From an uncultured Marinoscillum sp. (GTDB lineage: Bacteria > Bacteroidota > Bacteroidia > Cytophagales > MED-G16), in contig CACPHX010000005.1 in NCBI GenBank assembly GCA_902633975.1, positions 1 through 64,000 of the forward strand: a stretch of DNA of 64,000 nucleotides. Direction: 5' to 3'. Numbering within the stretch: position 1 is the stretch's first letter; each line of letters opens with the position of its first letter. The position numbers were made by a program, and so were the translations under genes. Below are positions 1 to 9,000 of this stretch, piece by piece. A model generated the notes under the pieces. That model saw only the letters and a program-made list of their open reading frames with translations, had not been told where the DNA came from and ran no database searches.

Positions 1-384
1 GTTCCATCCGATACATTATCAAGAGATAATTGTCCACAGTATATTTTACCAAATGTCTTTACTCCTAACGGAGACGGAATTAATGACTATTTTTCTCCTT
101 TTTACTCTGATGGATCAATATCTGATTTCGATTACTCGAAATGCACAAGATTTGTTAGGTCAGTAAAAATATCTATTGTAGATAGAACAGGTAATGAAGT
201 ATTTAATTATGATTCTGAAATGGATATTATAAATGGAATATTTATAAATTGGGATGGTAAAAATAAATTTGGAGCCGAACTATCTGAAGGTACTTATTTT
301 TATAACGCCCAAGTAGATTTTGATGTACTAGAAGGGGTTGAAAGTAAAAAAGAAATTAAAGGATGGGTTCAACTTTTAAGATGA
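1..384 (+). CDS. C-terminal end of a T9SS type B sorted (gliding motility-associated) surface protein, partial
   Basis: The first frame is open from base 1 to the TGA at 382-384 and has no start in the window, so it is the 3' end of a longer gene. The 127 residues carry the type B sorting signature seen at the end of Bacteroidetes secreted giants: VFTPNGDGINDYF near residue 20, a middle IVDRTGNEVF segment, then NWDGKNKFG and LSEGTYFY before the final strand ending in VQLLR. This fits the family 'gliding motility-associated C-terminal domain' (TIGR04131), which directs export by the type IX system, usually with PorP/SprF-type partners. The passenger domain lies outside the window, so the protein's job is unknown. 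The stop overlaps the next start (ATGA), suggesting cotranscription. Confidence 0.9.
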   Translation, partial: VPSDTLSRDNCPQYILPNVFTPNGDGINDYFSPFYSDGSISDFDYSKCTRFVRSVKISIVDRTGNEVFNYDSEMDIINGIFINWDGKNKFGAELSEGTYFYNAQVDFDVLEGVESKKEIKGWVQLLR

Positions 385-782
385 AAAAAAATATAATATT
401 TTACGATGGATATTGTGTAGTTTGTAGCCGATTTATAAAGTTTTTGATAAAAATAGATAAGGATAAAATGTATTCTTTTGCCAATATTTCATCACAAGTA
501 TCCACCAAAATTTTAGGAGAGAGAATGAAAGGACAAGATATAGGTAAGTTTATTATTTTGTATACCGATCATGAAATTTATAAAAAATCTGACGCAGTAA
601 TTAAAATTTTCACTGGATTTGGAGGAGCTTTTACCATTTTAAATATTTTAAAAATATTTCCAAAGGTTTTAAGAGATTTTATTTACGATTCATTTGCAAA
701 ATATAGGTATAGGCTATTTGGTAAATATGATAAGTGTGATGTGCCATCTAAAGAAATAGTTGATAGGTTTATATATGACTAG
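381..782 (+). CDS. DCC-family thiol-disulfide oxidoreductase-like protein (DUF393)
   Basis: A protein of 133 residues when started at the ATG at 381, which overlaps the upstream TGA as ATGA. A start at 363 is possible but would run 22 bases into the upstream gene and add six unconserved residues. Just after the start comes YDGYCVVC, the D-G-x-C-x-x-C motif that defines the DCC family, on a thioredoxin-like fold. Members are small, poorly characterised, and presumed to be redox active or membrane associated; the middle of the protein (GGAFTILNILKIFPKVLRDF) is hydrophobic to amphipathic. The gene follows the T9SS cargo directly and precedes fabD by 30 bases. No specific substrate can be proposed. 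Confidence 0.85.
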   Translation: MKKNIIFYDGYCVVCSRFIKFLIKIDKDKMYSFANISSQVSTKILGERMKGQDIGKFIILYTDHEIYKKSDAVIKIFTGFGGAFTILNILKIFPKVLRDFIYDSFAKYRYRLFGKYDKCDVPSKEIVDRFIYD

Positions 783-812
783 TTAATTAACTATTTTTGC
801 TTCATAAATATC

Positions 813-1682
813 ATGAAAGCACTAATTTTTCCTGGTCAGGGTTCCCAGTTTGAAGGTATGGGAAAAGATCTCTACGAATCATCAGATCAAGCAAAAAAAA
901 TTTTTAATAACTCTAATGATATTCTGGGATTTGATATAACTGACGTAATGTTTAATGGGTCTAAAGATGATATTAAAAAAACAGACATAACTCAACCAGC
1001 TATTTTTATTCATTCATATGTTTGTTATGAATTAGGTAATGTAAGAAGACCAGATGCTTACGCTGGTCACTCACTTGGTGAGTTTACCGCTCTCGTTTGT
1101 TCAGGATCTCTTAGTTTTGAGGATGGTCTTGGTCTTGTACTCGAGAGAGCAAGAGCAATGAATGAAGCATGTTTAAAAAGTGAATCAACTATGGCGGCAA
1201 TACTTGGTTTAGAGGATGATTTAGTTAAAAAAATATGTAAAGATTTTGATGATATTGATCCTGCAAATTTTAATTGTAACGGTCAAGTCGTTATATCTGG
1301 GTCATCTAAAAGTATACCAACCGTATGTGATGTATTTAAAGAGAACGGAGCTAAAGCTATTCCGCTTATGGTTGGAGGTGGATTTCATTCAAAATATATG
1401 GAACCAGCAAAATCAAAACTTGAAGATGCCATCAACTCAATGACTTTTGCTAAACCAAATGCACCAATATATCAGAATGTAGATTCAAAAGGGAATGAAG
1501 ACATAAATTTGATAAAAGAAAATCTTATTAGCCAACTAACATCTCCTGTGTTATGGACTCAAACAATAAATAATATGATTTCTGATAATATTAATTTATT
1601 TATAGAGTGTGGACCAGGAAGAGTGCTTCAGGGCCTTGTAAAAAAAATCAATAGAGATATTAAAACTGAATCCATAATATAG
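813..1682 (+). CDS. fabD: Malonyl-CoA:ACP transacylase
   Basis: A 289-residue protein of normal FabD length. It transfers malonyl from CoA to acyl carrier protein, supplying the extender unit for type II fatty acid synthesis in the cytoplasm. It has the N-terminal FPGQGSQ motif (residues 6-12), the nucleophile elbow GHSLG at 85-89 with Ser87, the arginine that binds the malonyl carboxylate in ERARAM (Arg112), and the catalytic histidine in GGGFHSKYM (His192). The C-terminal ECGPGRVL motif is typical of the family. Its TAG stop overlaps the GTG start of metG (TAGTG), so the two are probably translationally coupled. No other fatty acid gene is nearby. Confidence 0.96.
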   Translation: MKALIFPGQGSQFEGMGKDLYESSDQAKKIFNNSNDILGFDITDVMFNGSKDDIKKTDITQPAIFIHSYVCYELGNVRRPDAYAGHSLGEFTALVCSGSLSFEDGLGLVLERARAMNEACLKSESTMAAILGLEDDLVKKICKDFDDIDPANFNCNGQVVISGSSKSIPTVCDVFKENGAKAIPLMVGGGFHSKYMEPAKSKLEDAINSMTFAKPNAPIYQNVDSKGNEDINLIKENLISQLTSPVLWTQTINNMISDNINLFIECGPGRVLQGLVKKINRDIKTESII

Positions 1683-3691
1683 TGCCAAAAAGAAATAAAC
1701 ATTTAGTCACATCAGCTTTAATTTACGCTAATGGACCAATACATATTGGACACCTGGCTGGTTGTTATATACCCTCAGATATCTATGTTAGGTATCTTCG
1801 ATCAATTGGTGACGATGTAAAATTTATTAGTGGTACTGATGAACATGGAGTTCCAATAACTATTAAGGCTAGAGATGAAAACAAGAAACCAAAAGATATA
1901 GTTGATTTTTACTATAGCCAAATAAAAAAAAATTTTGAGGAATTTGGCATAAGCTTTGATATTTTTTCCAGGACTTCAAATAACCTTCATCACGAGACAA
2001 GTTCTGATTTTTTTTTAAAACTTTATAAAAATGGTGTCTTTGATGAGAAAGAGTCTACCCAATACTATGACGAGTCTGAAAATCAATTTCTTTCTGATAG
2101 GTATATCAAAGGGGAATGTCCTTGCGGTTTATATGATAGTGCTTATGGAGATCAGTGTGAGAAATGTGGGAAGAGTTTAAGTCCTTCAGATCTTAAAAAT
2201 CCGGTATCAACCTTAAGTAATAATGAGCCAATAAAGAAAAAAACTAAAAATTGGTACCTACCAATGGATAAGCTACAAAGTAAAATCGAAGATTATCTAA
2301 AGGATAAATCAAATTGGAAGACAAATGTTATAGGTCAGTGTAACTCATGGATTAAAGATGGTCTTAAGCCAAGAGCCATGACAAGAGATTTAGATTGGGG
2401 AGTTAAGGTGCCAATTAAAGATGCTGAAGGTAAAGTCTTATATGTTTGGTTTGATGCTCCAATAGGATATATTACTGCAACAAAAGAGCTATTGGGTGAA
2501 GAATGGAAAGATTACTGGAAAGATAATGATACTAATTTGATTCATTTCATTGGTAAGGATAATATTGTTTTTCATTGTATTATTTTCCCTATGATGCTTA
2601 TTGAGCATGGTGGTTATGTCTTACCAAAAAACGTACCTGCAAATGAATTTATGAATTTAGAAGGAGAGAAAATTTCTACATCAAGAAACTGGGCTGTTTG
2701 GCTAAATGACTACCTAAAAGAGTTTCCGAACATGCAAGATGAGCTAAGGTATTGTCTTATCACAAACTTACCAGAGAATAAAGACAGTGACTTTACCTGG
2801 AAAGATTTTCAATCCAAAAATAATAATGAGTTGGTATCTATTCTTGGAAATTATATTAATAGGGTTCTTGTTCTAACTGAGAAATTTTATGATAGGATTG
2901 TACCAACATGTAATTCCAAAAATAATAGTGTTATTAAAGAAATTGAGAGCCTAAAGAAATCTATTGATAAATCGATTAAAAATTTTAAGTTTAGAGAAGC
3001 TATGGGTTTTGTTATTGATGTAGCTAGGTTGGGTAATAAGTATTTAACAGATAATGAGCCTTGGAAAAAATTTAATGATGACCCAGAAAATGTATCGGAG
3101 GTTATGTTTAATTCTATTCAAATCGTTTCTAAACTAGGAATTTTATGTGAACCTTTTCTGCCTCATACATCTGAGAAAATATTTAATCTACTAAAAATTA
3201 AACCTACAGATTGGAAATCTTTTTCAAGTAATATTGTATCTTCAGGTCATGAAATTAGCGGAAGCGCCCACATTTTTTCTAGAATTGAGAATTCAGTTAT
3301 AGATGATCAGATTAATAAATTAAATAGTTCAAAAGAGAAAAAATCTAAAGTTATGCCTCAAAAAAAAGTTATTGAGTTTGATGATTTTTCAAAAGTTGAC
3401 ATAAGAGTTGGTACGGTCATTGAAGCTGAAAATGTTCCTAAGTCAAACAAGTTACTAAAGCTAAAAATTAATACTGGTATAGATGAGAGAACTATTCTCA
3501 GTGGAATAGCAAAATTTTATTCAACTGAAGAAATTCTAAATAAGAAGGTGATGGTTTTAATAAATTTAAAACCTAGAAAAATGATGGGTTTTGAGAGTGA
3601 GGGAATGCTACTTTTAGCTGAAGATTCAGACGGTAATTTGAGTTTAATGCAACCTGATTCTGAGATAGGCGATGGGTCAGTCGTTGCCTAG
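1682..3691 (+). CDS. metG: Methionyl-tRNA synthetase with C-terminal tRNA-binding domain
   Basis: Charges tRNA-Met with methionine. The 669-residue length matches the long form: class I catalytic core with HIGH at residues 21-24, a zinc-knuckle insertion holding CPCG and CEKCG cysteine pairs around residues 142-160, the KMSKS equivalent written as KISTS near residue 330, an anticodon-binding helical domain, and from about residue 563 an EMAPII-like tRNA-binding domain (DIRVGTVIEAE). The start is GTG, chosen because it sits in the TAGTG overlap with fabD and gives the conserved N-terminus just ahead of the HIGH motif. The stop overlaps the stop of pth on the opposite strand within the self-complementary tetramer CTAG. 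Confidence 0.96.
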   Translation: MPKRNKHLVTSALIYANGPIHIGHLAGCYIPSDIYVRYLRSIGDDVKFISGTDEHGVPITIKARDENKKPKDIVDFYYSQIKKNFEEFGISFDIFSRTSNNLHHETSSDFFLKLYKNGVFDEKESTQYYDESENQFLSDRYIKGECPCGLYDSAYGDQCEKCGKSLSPSDLKNPVSTLSNNEPIKKKTKNWYLPMDKLQSKIEDYLKDKSNWKTNVIGQCNSWIKDGLKPRAMTRDLDWGVKVPIKDAEGKVLYVWFDAPIGYITATKELLGEEWKDYWKDNDTNLIHFIGKDNIVFHCIIFPMMLIEHGGYVLPKNVPANEFMNLEGEKISTSRNWAVWLNDYLKEFPNMQDELRYCLITNLPENKDSDFTWKDFQSKNNNELVSILGNYINRVLVLTEKFYDRIVPTCNSKNNSVIKEIESLKKSIDKSIKNFKFREAMGFVIDVARLGNKYLTDNEPWKKFNDDPENVSEVMFNSIQIVSKLGILCEPFLPHTSEKIFNLLKIKPTDWKSFSSNIVSSGHEISGSAHIFSRIENSVIDDQINKLNSSKEKKSKVMPQKKVIEFDDFSKVDIRVGTVIEAENVPKSNKLLKLKINTGIDERTILSGIAKFYSTEEILNKKVMVLINLKPRKMMGFESEGMLLLAEDSDGNLSLMQPDSEIGDGSVVA

Positions 3692-4245
3692 TTATAAGCG
3701 TTCATAGTTGCTTCTGATCCTTGTAAAATAAACGACTCAATTGCCTCACAAGCATCGATAATAAAAAATTCTAAGTCTTTGTCTTCTTCTTTTGAAAATT
3801 TGCTTAGAACATATTTTGACTGTTGTCCTTTTCTGAAGTTATTATCAATTCCAAATCTTAGTCTACAATAATTCCGATCATTTAGATGAATGTCTATACT
3901 TTTGAGACCATTGTGTCCACCATCTGAACCAGTTTTCTTTAGTCTTATTTTCCCAAATGGTAAGGCTATATCATCAACGATCACTAATAGGTTTTCTTTT
4001 TTAATTCCTATTTTCTGACACCAATAATTTACTGCTTTTCCACTGTTATTTACGTAATTGGTTGGTTTTATCAGGTTAACCTTTTTGCCTTTTAAATTGA
4101 ATGTTGAAATTTCAGCATGTTTATCAACAATAAAATCTGATTTATATTTTTTGGATAGAGAATCCAAAATTGCGAAGCCTATATTGTGTCTTGTTCCTTC
4201 ATATTCTTCTCCAACATTACCAAGACCGACAATCAGATACTTCAT
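3688..4245 (-). CDS. pth: Peptidyl-tRNA hydrolase
   Basis: Releases tRNA from peptidyl-tRNAs that drop off the ribosome. The 185 residues match bacterial Pth. The active-site set is present: Asn10 in LIVGLGN, the catalytic His20 in TRHNIGF, the acidic pair at 91-92 in VIVDDIALPFGKIR, and Asn112 in GGHNGLKS. It is last in the minus-strand series tRNA-Gln, prs, rplY, pth, an order widely conserved in Flavobacteriia and shared for rplY-pth in many bacteria. A perfect 12-bp hairpin separates it from rplY and may lower its transcription relative to rplY. It converges on metG with a 4-base overlap. Confidence 0.96.
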   Translation of the reverse strand: MKYLIVGLGNVGEEYEGTRHNIGFAILDSLSKKYKSDFIVDKHAEISTFNLKGKKVNLIKPTNYVNNSGKAVNYWCQKIGIKKENLLVIVDDIALPFGKIRLKKTGSDGGHNGLKSIDIHLNDRNYCRLRFGIDNNFRKGQQSKYVLSKFSKEEDKDLEFFIIDACEAIESFILQGSEATMNAYN

Positions 4246-4252
4246 AAATCAA

Positions 4253-4284
4253 AAAGTTTAGTATTTAAATTTATACTAAACTTT
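4253..4284 (-). terminator. Intercistronic 12-bp hairpin between rplY and pth
   Basis: Bases 4253-4264 and 4273-4284 are perfect inverted complements (AAAGTTTAGTAT / ATACTAAACTTT) with an 8-base loop. Read on the minus strand, the 3' arm runs into CTTTTTGATTT, an imperfect U-tract, and ends eight bases before the pth start. It looks like a weak intrinsic terminator or processing hairpin downstream of rplY. The stem is AT-rich, so termination may be partial, which would suit a highly expressed ribosomal protein followed by a low-demand enzyme. Function is inferred from shape alone. Confidence 0.5.
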
Positions 4285-4304
4285 CGATTAATTACAACCT
4301 CAAA

Positions 4305-5003
4305 CTAAGACTCTTGATTTTCTTCCTTCTTATCAGCTTCAGCTTTATCACCTTCTGAAGCTGCTTCTTTCTTGTCACCACCATCTGCTGAATCTTCTGC
4401 ACCTTCTGCACCTTCTGCACTTTCTTCTCCTTCTTCCTCTTCTTCCTCAACTTCAATTTTTACTCTAGGTATATTAACAGAAACAACAGAAACAAGAGGA
4501 CTATTTAATATATCATACTGATCATTAAGTAAGTCTTCTACTTTGATGCTTTTTCCTAGTTCTAATTCGCTTATATCAACTTCAACAAAAGATGGCATAT
4601 CCTTTGGATAAGCCATCACTGATAATTTTCTTATCCTCATTAATATTTTTCCACCCTGCTGCACCCCAGGTGAATTTCCAATTGCTTTTACTGGAATTTC
4701 CATTTTTACTTTTTTATTATCATCTAACTCTAAAAAGTCGGCGTGTAATATAATTTCACTAACTGGGTGAAATTGAATATCTTGAAGGATTGCATCTCTT
4801 TCCTCACCTTCGATATTAAGTTTCACAAAATTTGCTCCAGGAGTATACACAAGATCCCTAAAAAGAATCATTGGAGCATGAAAATGTATTTGATCCTTTC
4901 CACCATATACAACGCATGGTACATTTCCCTCTTCTCTTAACTTTTTGGATTCTTTTTTACCAAGATTTGCTCTTTTAAACCCTATAATCTCAATTGTTTC
5001 CAT
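4305..5003 (-). CDS. rplY: 50S ribosomal protein L25/general stress protein Ctc
   Basis: Binds 5S rRNA in the large subunit. The 232 residues show the long Ctc-type form: an N-terminal L25 domain (residues 1-90; opening METIEIIGFKRANLGKKESK, with PCVVYGG around 30), a second beta domain TL5/Ctc to about residue 185, and a strongly acidic, low-complexity tail rich in Glu, Ala and Ser that includes tandem AEG units. Long acidic tails are common in Bacteroidetes Ctc proteins. The gene lies 9 bases after prs and upstream of the pth hairpin. Only the tail is unusual, and it is coded partly by an exact 9-bp tandem repeat. Confidence 0.95.
   Translation of the reverse strand: METIEIIGFKRANLGKKESKKLREEGNVPCVVYGGKDQIHFHAPMILFRDLVYTPGANFVKLNIEGEERDAILQDIQFHPVSEIILHADFLELDDNKKVKMEIPVKAIGNSPGVQQGGKILMRIRKLSVMAYPKDMPSFVEVDISELELGKSIKVEDLLNDQYDILNSPLVSVVSVNIPRVKIEVEEEEEEGEESAEGAEGAEDSADGGDKKEAASEGDKAEADKKEENQES
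4394..4420. repeat. Three exact 9-bp tandem units inside rplY
   Basis: CTTCTGCAC occurs three times in perfect tandem at 4394-4402, 4403-4411 and 4412-4420 on the plus strand. On the coding (minus) strand this reads as repeated Glu-Gly-Ala codons in the acidic C-terminal tail of L25. The unit is a multiple of three, so slippage would change tail length without breaking the frame. Confidence 0.9.
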
Positions 5004-5012
5004 AATTTAATT

Positions 5013-5945
5013 TTATCTATTTATAAAAAGTGAACTAGTAGATTCATTTTCATGAATTTTCCTTATCGCTTTAGCAAATAATCCTGCAATGGATAACACT
5101 TTTATTTTTTTATTCCTAACATTTATTGGAATACTATCTGTAACTACTAATTCAATTAAAGATGAATTTTTAATATTTTCCTCAGCATTTCCACTGAGAA
5201 CAGGATGGGTTATTATTGCCCTGACTGATTTAGCACCTTTTTCCATAATGACATTTGATGCCATCGCAATTGTTCCTCCCGTATCTATTAAATCATCAAC
5301 AATTATCACATCTTTATTTTTTACTTCGCCTATTACTTGAACACTTTTAACTTCATTTGCTTTTTCTCTAGTTTTATCACAGATTACAAACTCACAATTA
5401 AAATATTTGGCATATTCTCTTACTCTTTCTGTACCTCCAGCATCTGGTGATGCAAAAATTACATTTTCTAGATTTAGTTTTTTTACATAAGGAACGAAAA
5501 CAGAACTTCCATTAAGGTGGTCAAGAGGTATATCAAAAAATCCCTGAATTTGCCCTGCATGGAGATCACAGGACACAACTCTGCTAGCACCTGATGCAGT
5601 TAATAAATTCGCCATCAACTTTGCGGAAACAGCAATTCTGGGTTTATCTTTTCTGTCTTGTCTAGCATATCCATAGTACGGTATAACAACATTAACATGC
5701 TTTGCGCTTGCTCTCTTAGCAGCATCAATCATTAAGAAGAGTTCTATTAGATTATCAGAGCCATTTACGGTTGATTGTACGATATAAACATCTGAACCTC
5801 TAACGGTTTCAGTGTACCTATAACTTAATTCACCATCACTAAACTTTCCTAGAGATCCTTTTCCAAGTGGTTTGCCAAATTCGTTTGCAATTTTTTTTGC
5901 GACATCAATTGATCCACTACCAGAAAATATTTTAACTGAGCTCAA
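5013..5945 (-). CDS. prs: Ribose-phosphate pyrophosphokinase
   Basis: Makes PRPP from ribose 5-phosphate and ATP, the shared precursor for purine, pyrimidine, NAD, His and Trp synthesis. The 310 residues are standard for class I Prs. Visible motifs are the GKPLGKGSLGKFSDGE segment near residue 25, the RQDRKDKPR flexible loop region near residue 95, and the PRPP-binding loop IIVDDLIDTGGT near residue 215. It sits between tRNA-Gln (14 bases upstream) and rplY (9 bases downstream). PRPP from this enzyme feeds PurL's pathway and PyrE, both encoded in this window. Confidence 0.96.
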   Translation of the reverse strand: MSSVKIFSGSGSIDVAKKIANEFGKPLGKGSLGKFSDGELSYRYTETVRGSDVYIVQSTVNGSDNLIELFLMIDAAKRASAKHVNVVIPYYGYARQDRKDKPRIAVSAKLMANLLTASGASRVVSCDLHAGQIQGFFDIPLDHLNGSSVFVPYVKKLNLENVIFASPDAGGTERVREYAKYFNCEFVICDKTREKANEVKSVQVIGEVKNKDVIIVDDLIDTGGTIAMASNVIMEKGAKSVRAIITHPVLSGNAEENIKNSSLIELVVTDSIPINVRNKKIKVLSIAGLFAKAIRKIHENESTSSLFINR

Positions 5946-5959
5946 CTTTTTTAATTATG

Positions 5960-6032
5960 TTGGCTCACTAGGGATCGAACCTAGACTCTTCTGGACCAAA
6001 ACCAGACGTGTTGCCAGTTACACCATGAGCCA
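5960..6032 (-). tRNA. tRNA-Gln (anticodon UUG)
   Basis: On the minus strand the 73 bases fold as a full cloverleaf. The acceptor stem TGGCTCA pairs with TGAGCCA, a 4-bp D stem GTGT/ACAC closes an 8-base loop, and the anticodon stem TCTGG/CCAGA closes the loop TTTTGGT, giving anticodon TTG. The variable loop is five bases and the T arm is CTAGG-TTCGATC-CCTAG. The discriminator is A. CCA is not encoded. It lies between purL and prs on the same strand, so it may share a transcript with prs, rplY and pth. Confidence 0.97.
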
Positions 6033-6081
6033 ATATTGAAAGACAAAATTAGATTTTATTTTTATATAATAAAAAATTAAA

Positions 6082-9000
6082 TTATGCATTTTCTTCCAAC
6101 CATTTTCTGGCATTTTCAAATGGTATAATCCAAGGTGAAATTTCATCTCTTCTAATATTATCATAGTGTGCCCAATTCCAAGGAAAAATAGATCTTTCAA
6201 GATGTGGCATAATTGCAAGATGTCTTCCATCACTAGATGCAATTGCTGCTGCTGATTTTTCAGATCCATTTGGATTTCCTGGGTAATCATCGTAATGAAA
6301 TTTTGCCACAATATTTACATCTGCACCTTTAAGATTAAATTTACCTTCTCCATGAGCTGACCATATTCCCAAAGTAGAACCTGATAAATTCTTCAGCATA
6401 ACTGAATTAGATTCTAAAATATCAATACCTGAGAATGTGCATTCAAATTTTTTAGAATTATTATGTTCCATTTTTGGATGATTTCCATTTAACTTTTTAT
6501 CGATTAAATTTAACTCCATCATTAGCTGACATCCATTACAAACTCCTAGGCTCAACGTATTAGATCTACTGTAAAATTGGTTAATAGCTTTTTTTGCTTT
6601 TTCATTGTATTTGAATGCCCCTGCCCATCCTTTTGCAGAACCAAGGACATCTGAATTTGAGAATCCGCCAGGGAAAACTACCATATTCACATTTTCAAGA
6701 TTTTCTTTACCACTCACAAGATCGGTCATGTGTACATCTTTAACCTCAAATCCACTTAGGTGTAGCATATATGCCATTTCTCTTTCACTATTAATACCTT
6801 TTTCTCTAATGACTGCAGCAATAATATTTTTCTTATATGATCCTTTTTTGATTTTACCAGTAAAAGAGTTGGGAAATTTATATTTTAGTTTTTGATTCTT
6901 ATAGTTTAAAAATCTCGATTTACATTCATCCATATTCGTTTGTTCGCTGTCCAATAAGAATGATGTTTTAAACCAGATATCTCTGAAATGGTCTATATCT
7001 AATTCAATTCTTTTATTATTATGGATAAATTTTAATTTTCTTTCCTCAATAAGTTTTCCCAATTTTATAAATTCTACATTCTCCTTAGATAGTCTTTCAA
7101 CTCCATCTTTTTTAATTTGAATTACAATTCCTGGTGACTCATTGAATAGAATTTTGACAATGTCATCTTCGTTAAAACCGTTTAGATTTAATTCCATTCC
7201 GTGAGTACTATTAGGGAAATTCATTTCAAGAATAGAGGTTATAAAACCACCAGATGATATATCATGTCCAGATAATATTTCATCATTATGAATCATTTCC
7301 TGAATTATTTTAAAGTATTTAATTATGGAATTTGGGTCCTTTGTTTGAATTACGTTATTACCTATGTGAGATAATGTTTGATAGAAAGATGATCCGGTTA
7401 GATTGGTTCCCTTACAGAAATTAATGAAAACAAATTCAGAATCAAAATCTTTTATTGCAGCCGGTTTAATAACTTTTCGTATGTCTGAAGTCTCCGCAGC
7501 TGCTGATATTATTACAGTTCCCGGAGATAAAACCTTTGTGCCGTCAGGATATTTTTGAGTCATTGATAGAGAGTCTTTACCAGTAGGGATATTTACACCA
7601 AGACTAATTGCAAAATCACTAACTGATTTGACTGCTTCATATAGTCTCGCATTCTCACCAGAATTATTTGCCGGCCACATCCAATTTGCACTTAGTGATA
7701 TATTTTCAAGTCCTTTTCTAATCGGTGCCCATATAATATTAGTCAAAGACTTAAGAATCGAATATTCTGCACCAATTTTTTCATCGGCTAAAGATACAAT
7801 AGGCGAAAAACCAATGGATGTTGCAATTCCCTTATTAGATATAAAGTCAAGTGCCATTACTCCTAAATTATTTAATGGTAATTGAATTTCACCAACACTT
7901 TGCTGAGTAGCAACTCTTCCAGTAACACATCTATCAACCTTATTAGTTAACCAATCTTTACATGCTACTGATTCAAGTGATAAAACATTTTCAAGATATT
8001 TAATTATGAGGTTTGAATGGTATTTTGGGTTATCGTATTCTATTTTTTGTAAATTATCTTTAATAATTGTCATTGGAGATGATCCAAAGAAATCATCCAA
8101 TTTTAAGTTGATTGGATCAATTTTATTTTTACCCTTAAAAATTAGTTTTTTATTTTCCTTTACCTCTCCAACATGATAAATTGGTGCTCTTTCTCTATCT
8201 GCAATTTTTTTAATTTTTTCAAAATTATCTTTCTTTATAACTAATCCCATTCTCTCTTGTGACTCATTACCAATGATTTCTTTTTCAGATAAAGTGGGGT
8301 CACCAACAGGTAATTTTTTTATGATGATTTCCCCTCCAGTTTCTTCTAATAATTCTGATAAGCAGTTAAGATGTCCTCCTGCACCGTGGTCGTGAATGGA
8401 TAAGATAGGATTTTCATCTTCTTCGCCAAGAGCCCTGATAACATTACAAACTCTTTTCTGCATTTCAGGGTTGGACCTTTGTACTGCATTAAGTTCTAGC
8501 TTATTTTTAAGTTCTCCAGTATCCAATGATGATACTGCTCCTCCTCCCATTCCAATTCTATAATTATCGCCCCCGAGAACCACTACATAATCACCTTCTT
8601 TTATCTCCTTTTTCATTGTCTCATCTTCTTTTCCGTAACCTATTCCACCAGCAAGCATGATTACTTTGTCATAACCAATATTTTTATTTTTTTCAGTATG
8701 CTCAAATGTTAATACACTTCCACAAATTAGAGGTTGTCCAAACTTATTACCATAATCACTTGCTCCATTTGAAGCTTTGATCAAAATATCTTTTGGATTC
8801 TGATATAACCATTTTTTTTTAATTTGATTTTTTTCCCAACTTTTATTCTTAACTAACCTTGGATATGATGTCATATATACTGCAGTACCAGCTAATGGAA
8901 AACTAGCTTGTCCTCCAGCCATCCTGTCCCTTATTTCACCTCCAGATCCTGTAGCTGCTCCACTAAAAGGTTCAACGGTTGTAGGGAAATTATGTGTTTC

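Noticed and set aside
6018-6311. 97-residue open frame on the minus strand
   Set aside because: It overlaps the tRNA-Gln gene and the purL C-terminus in another frame; a shadow of purL.
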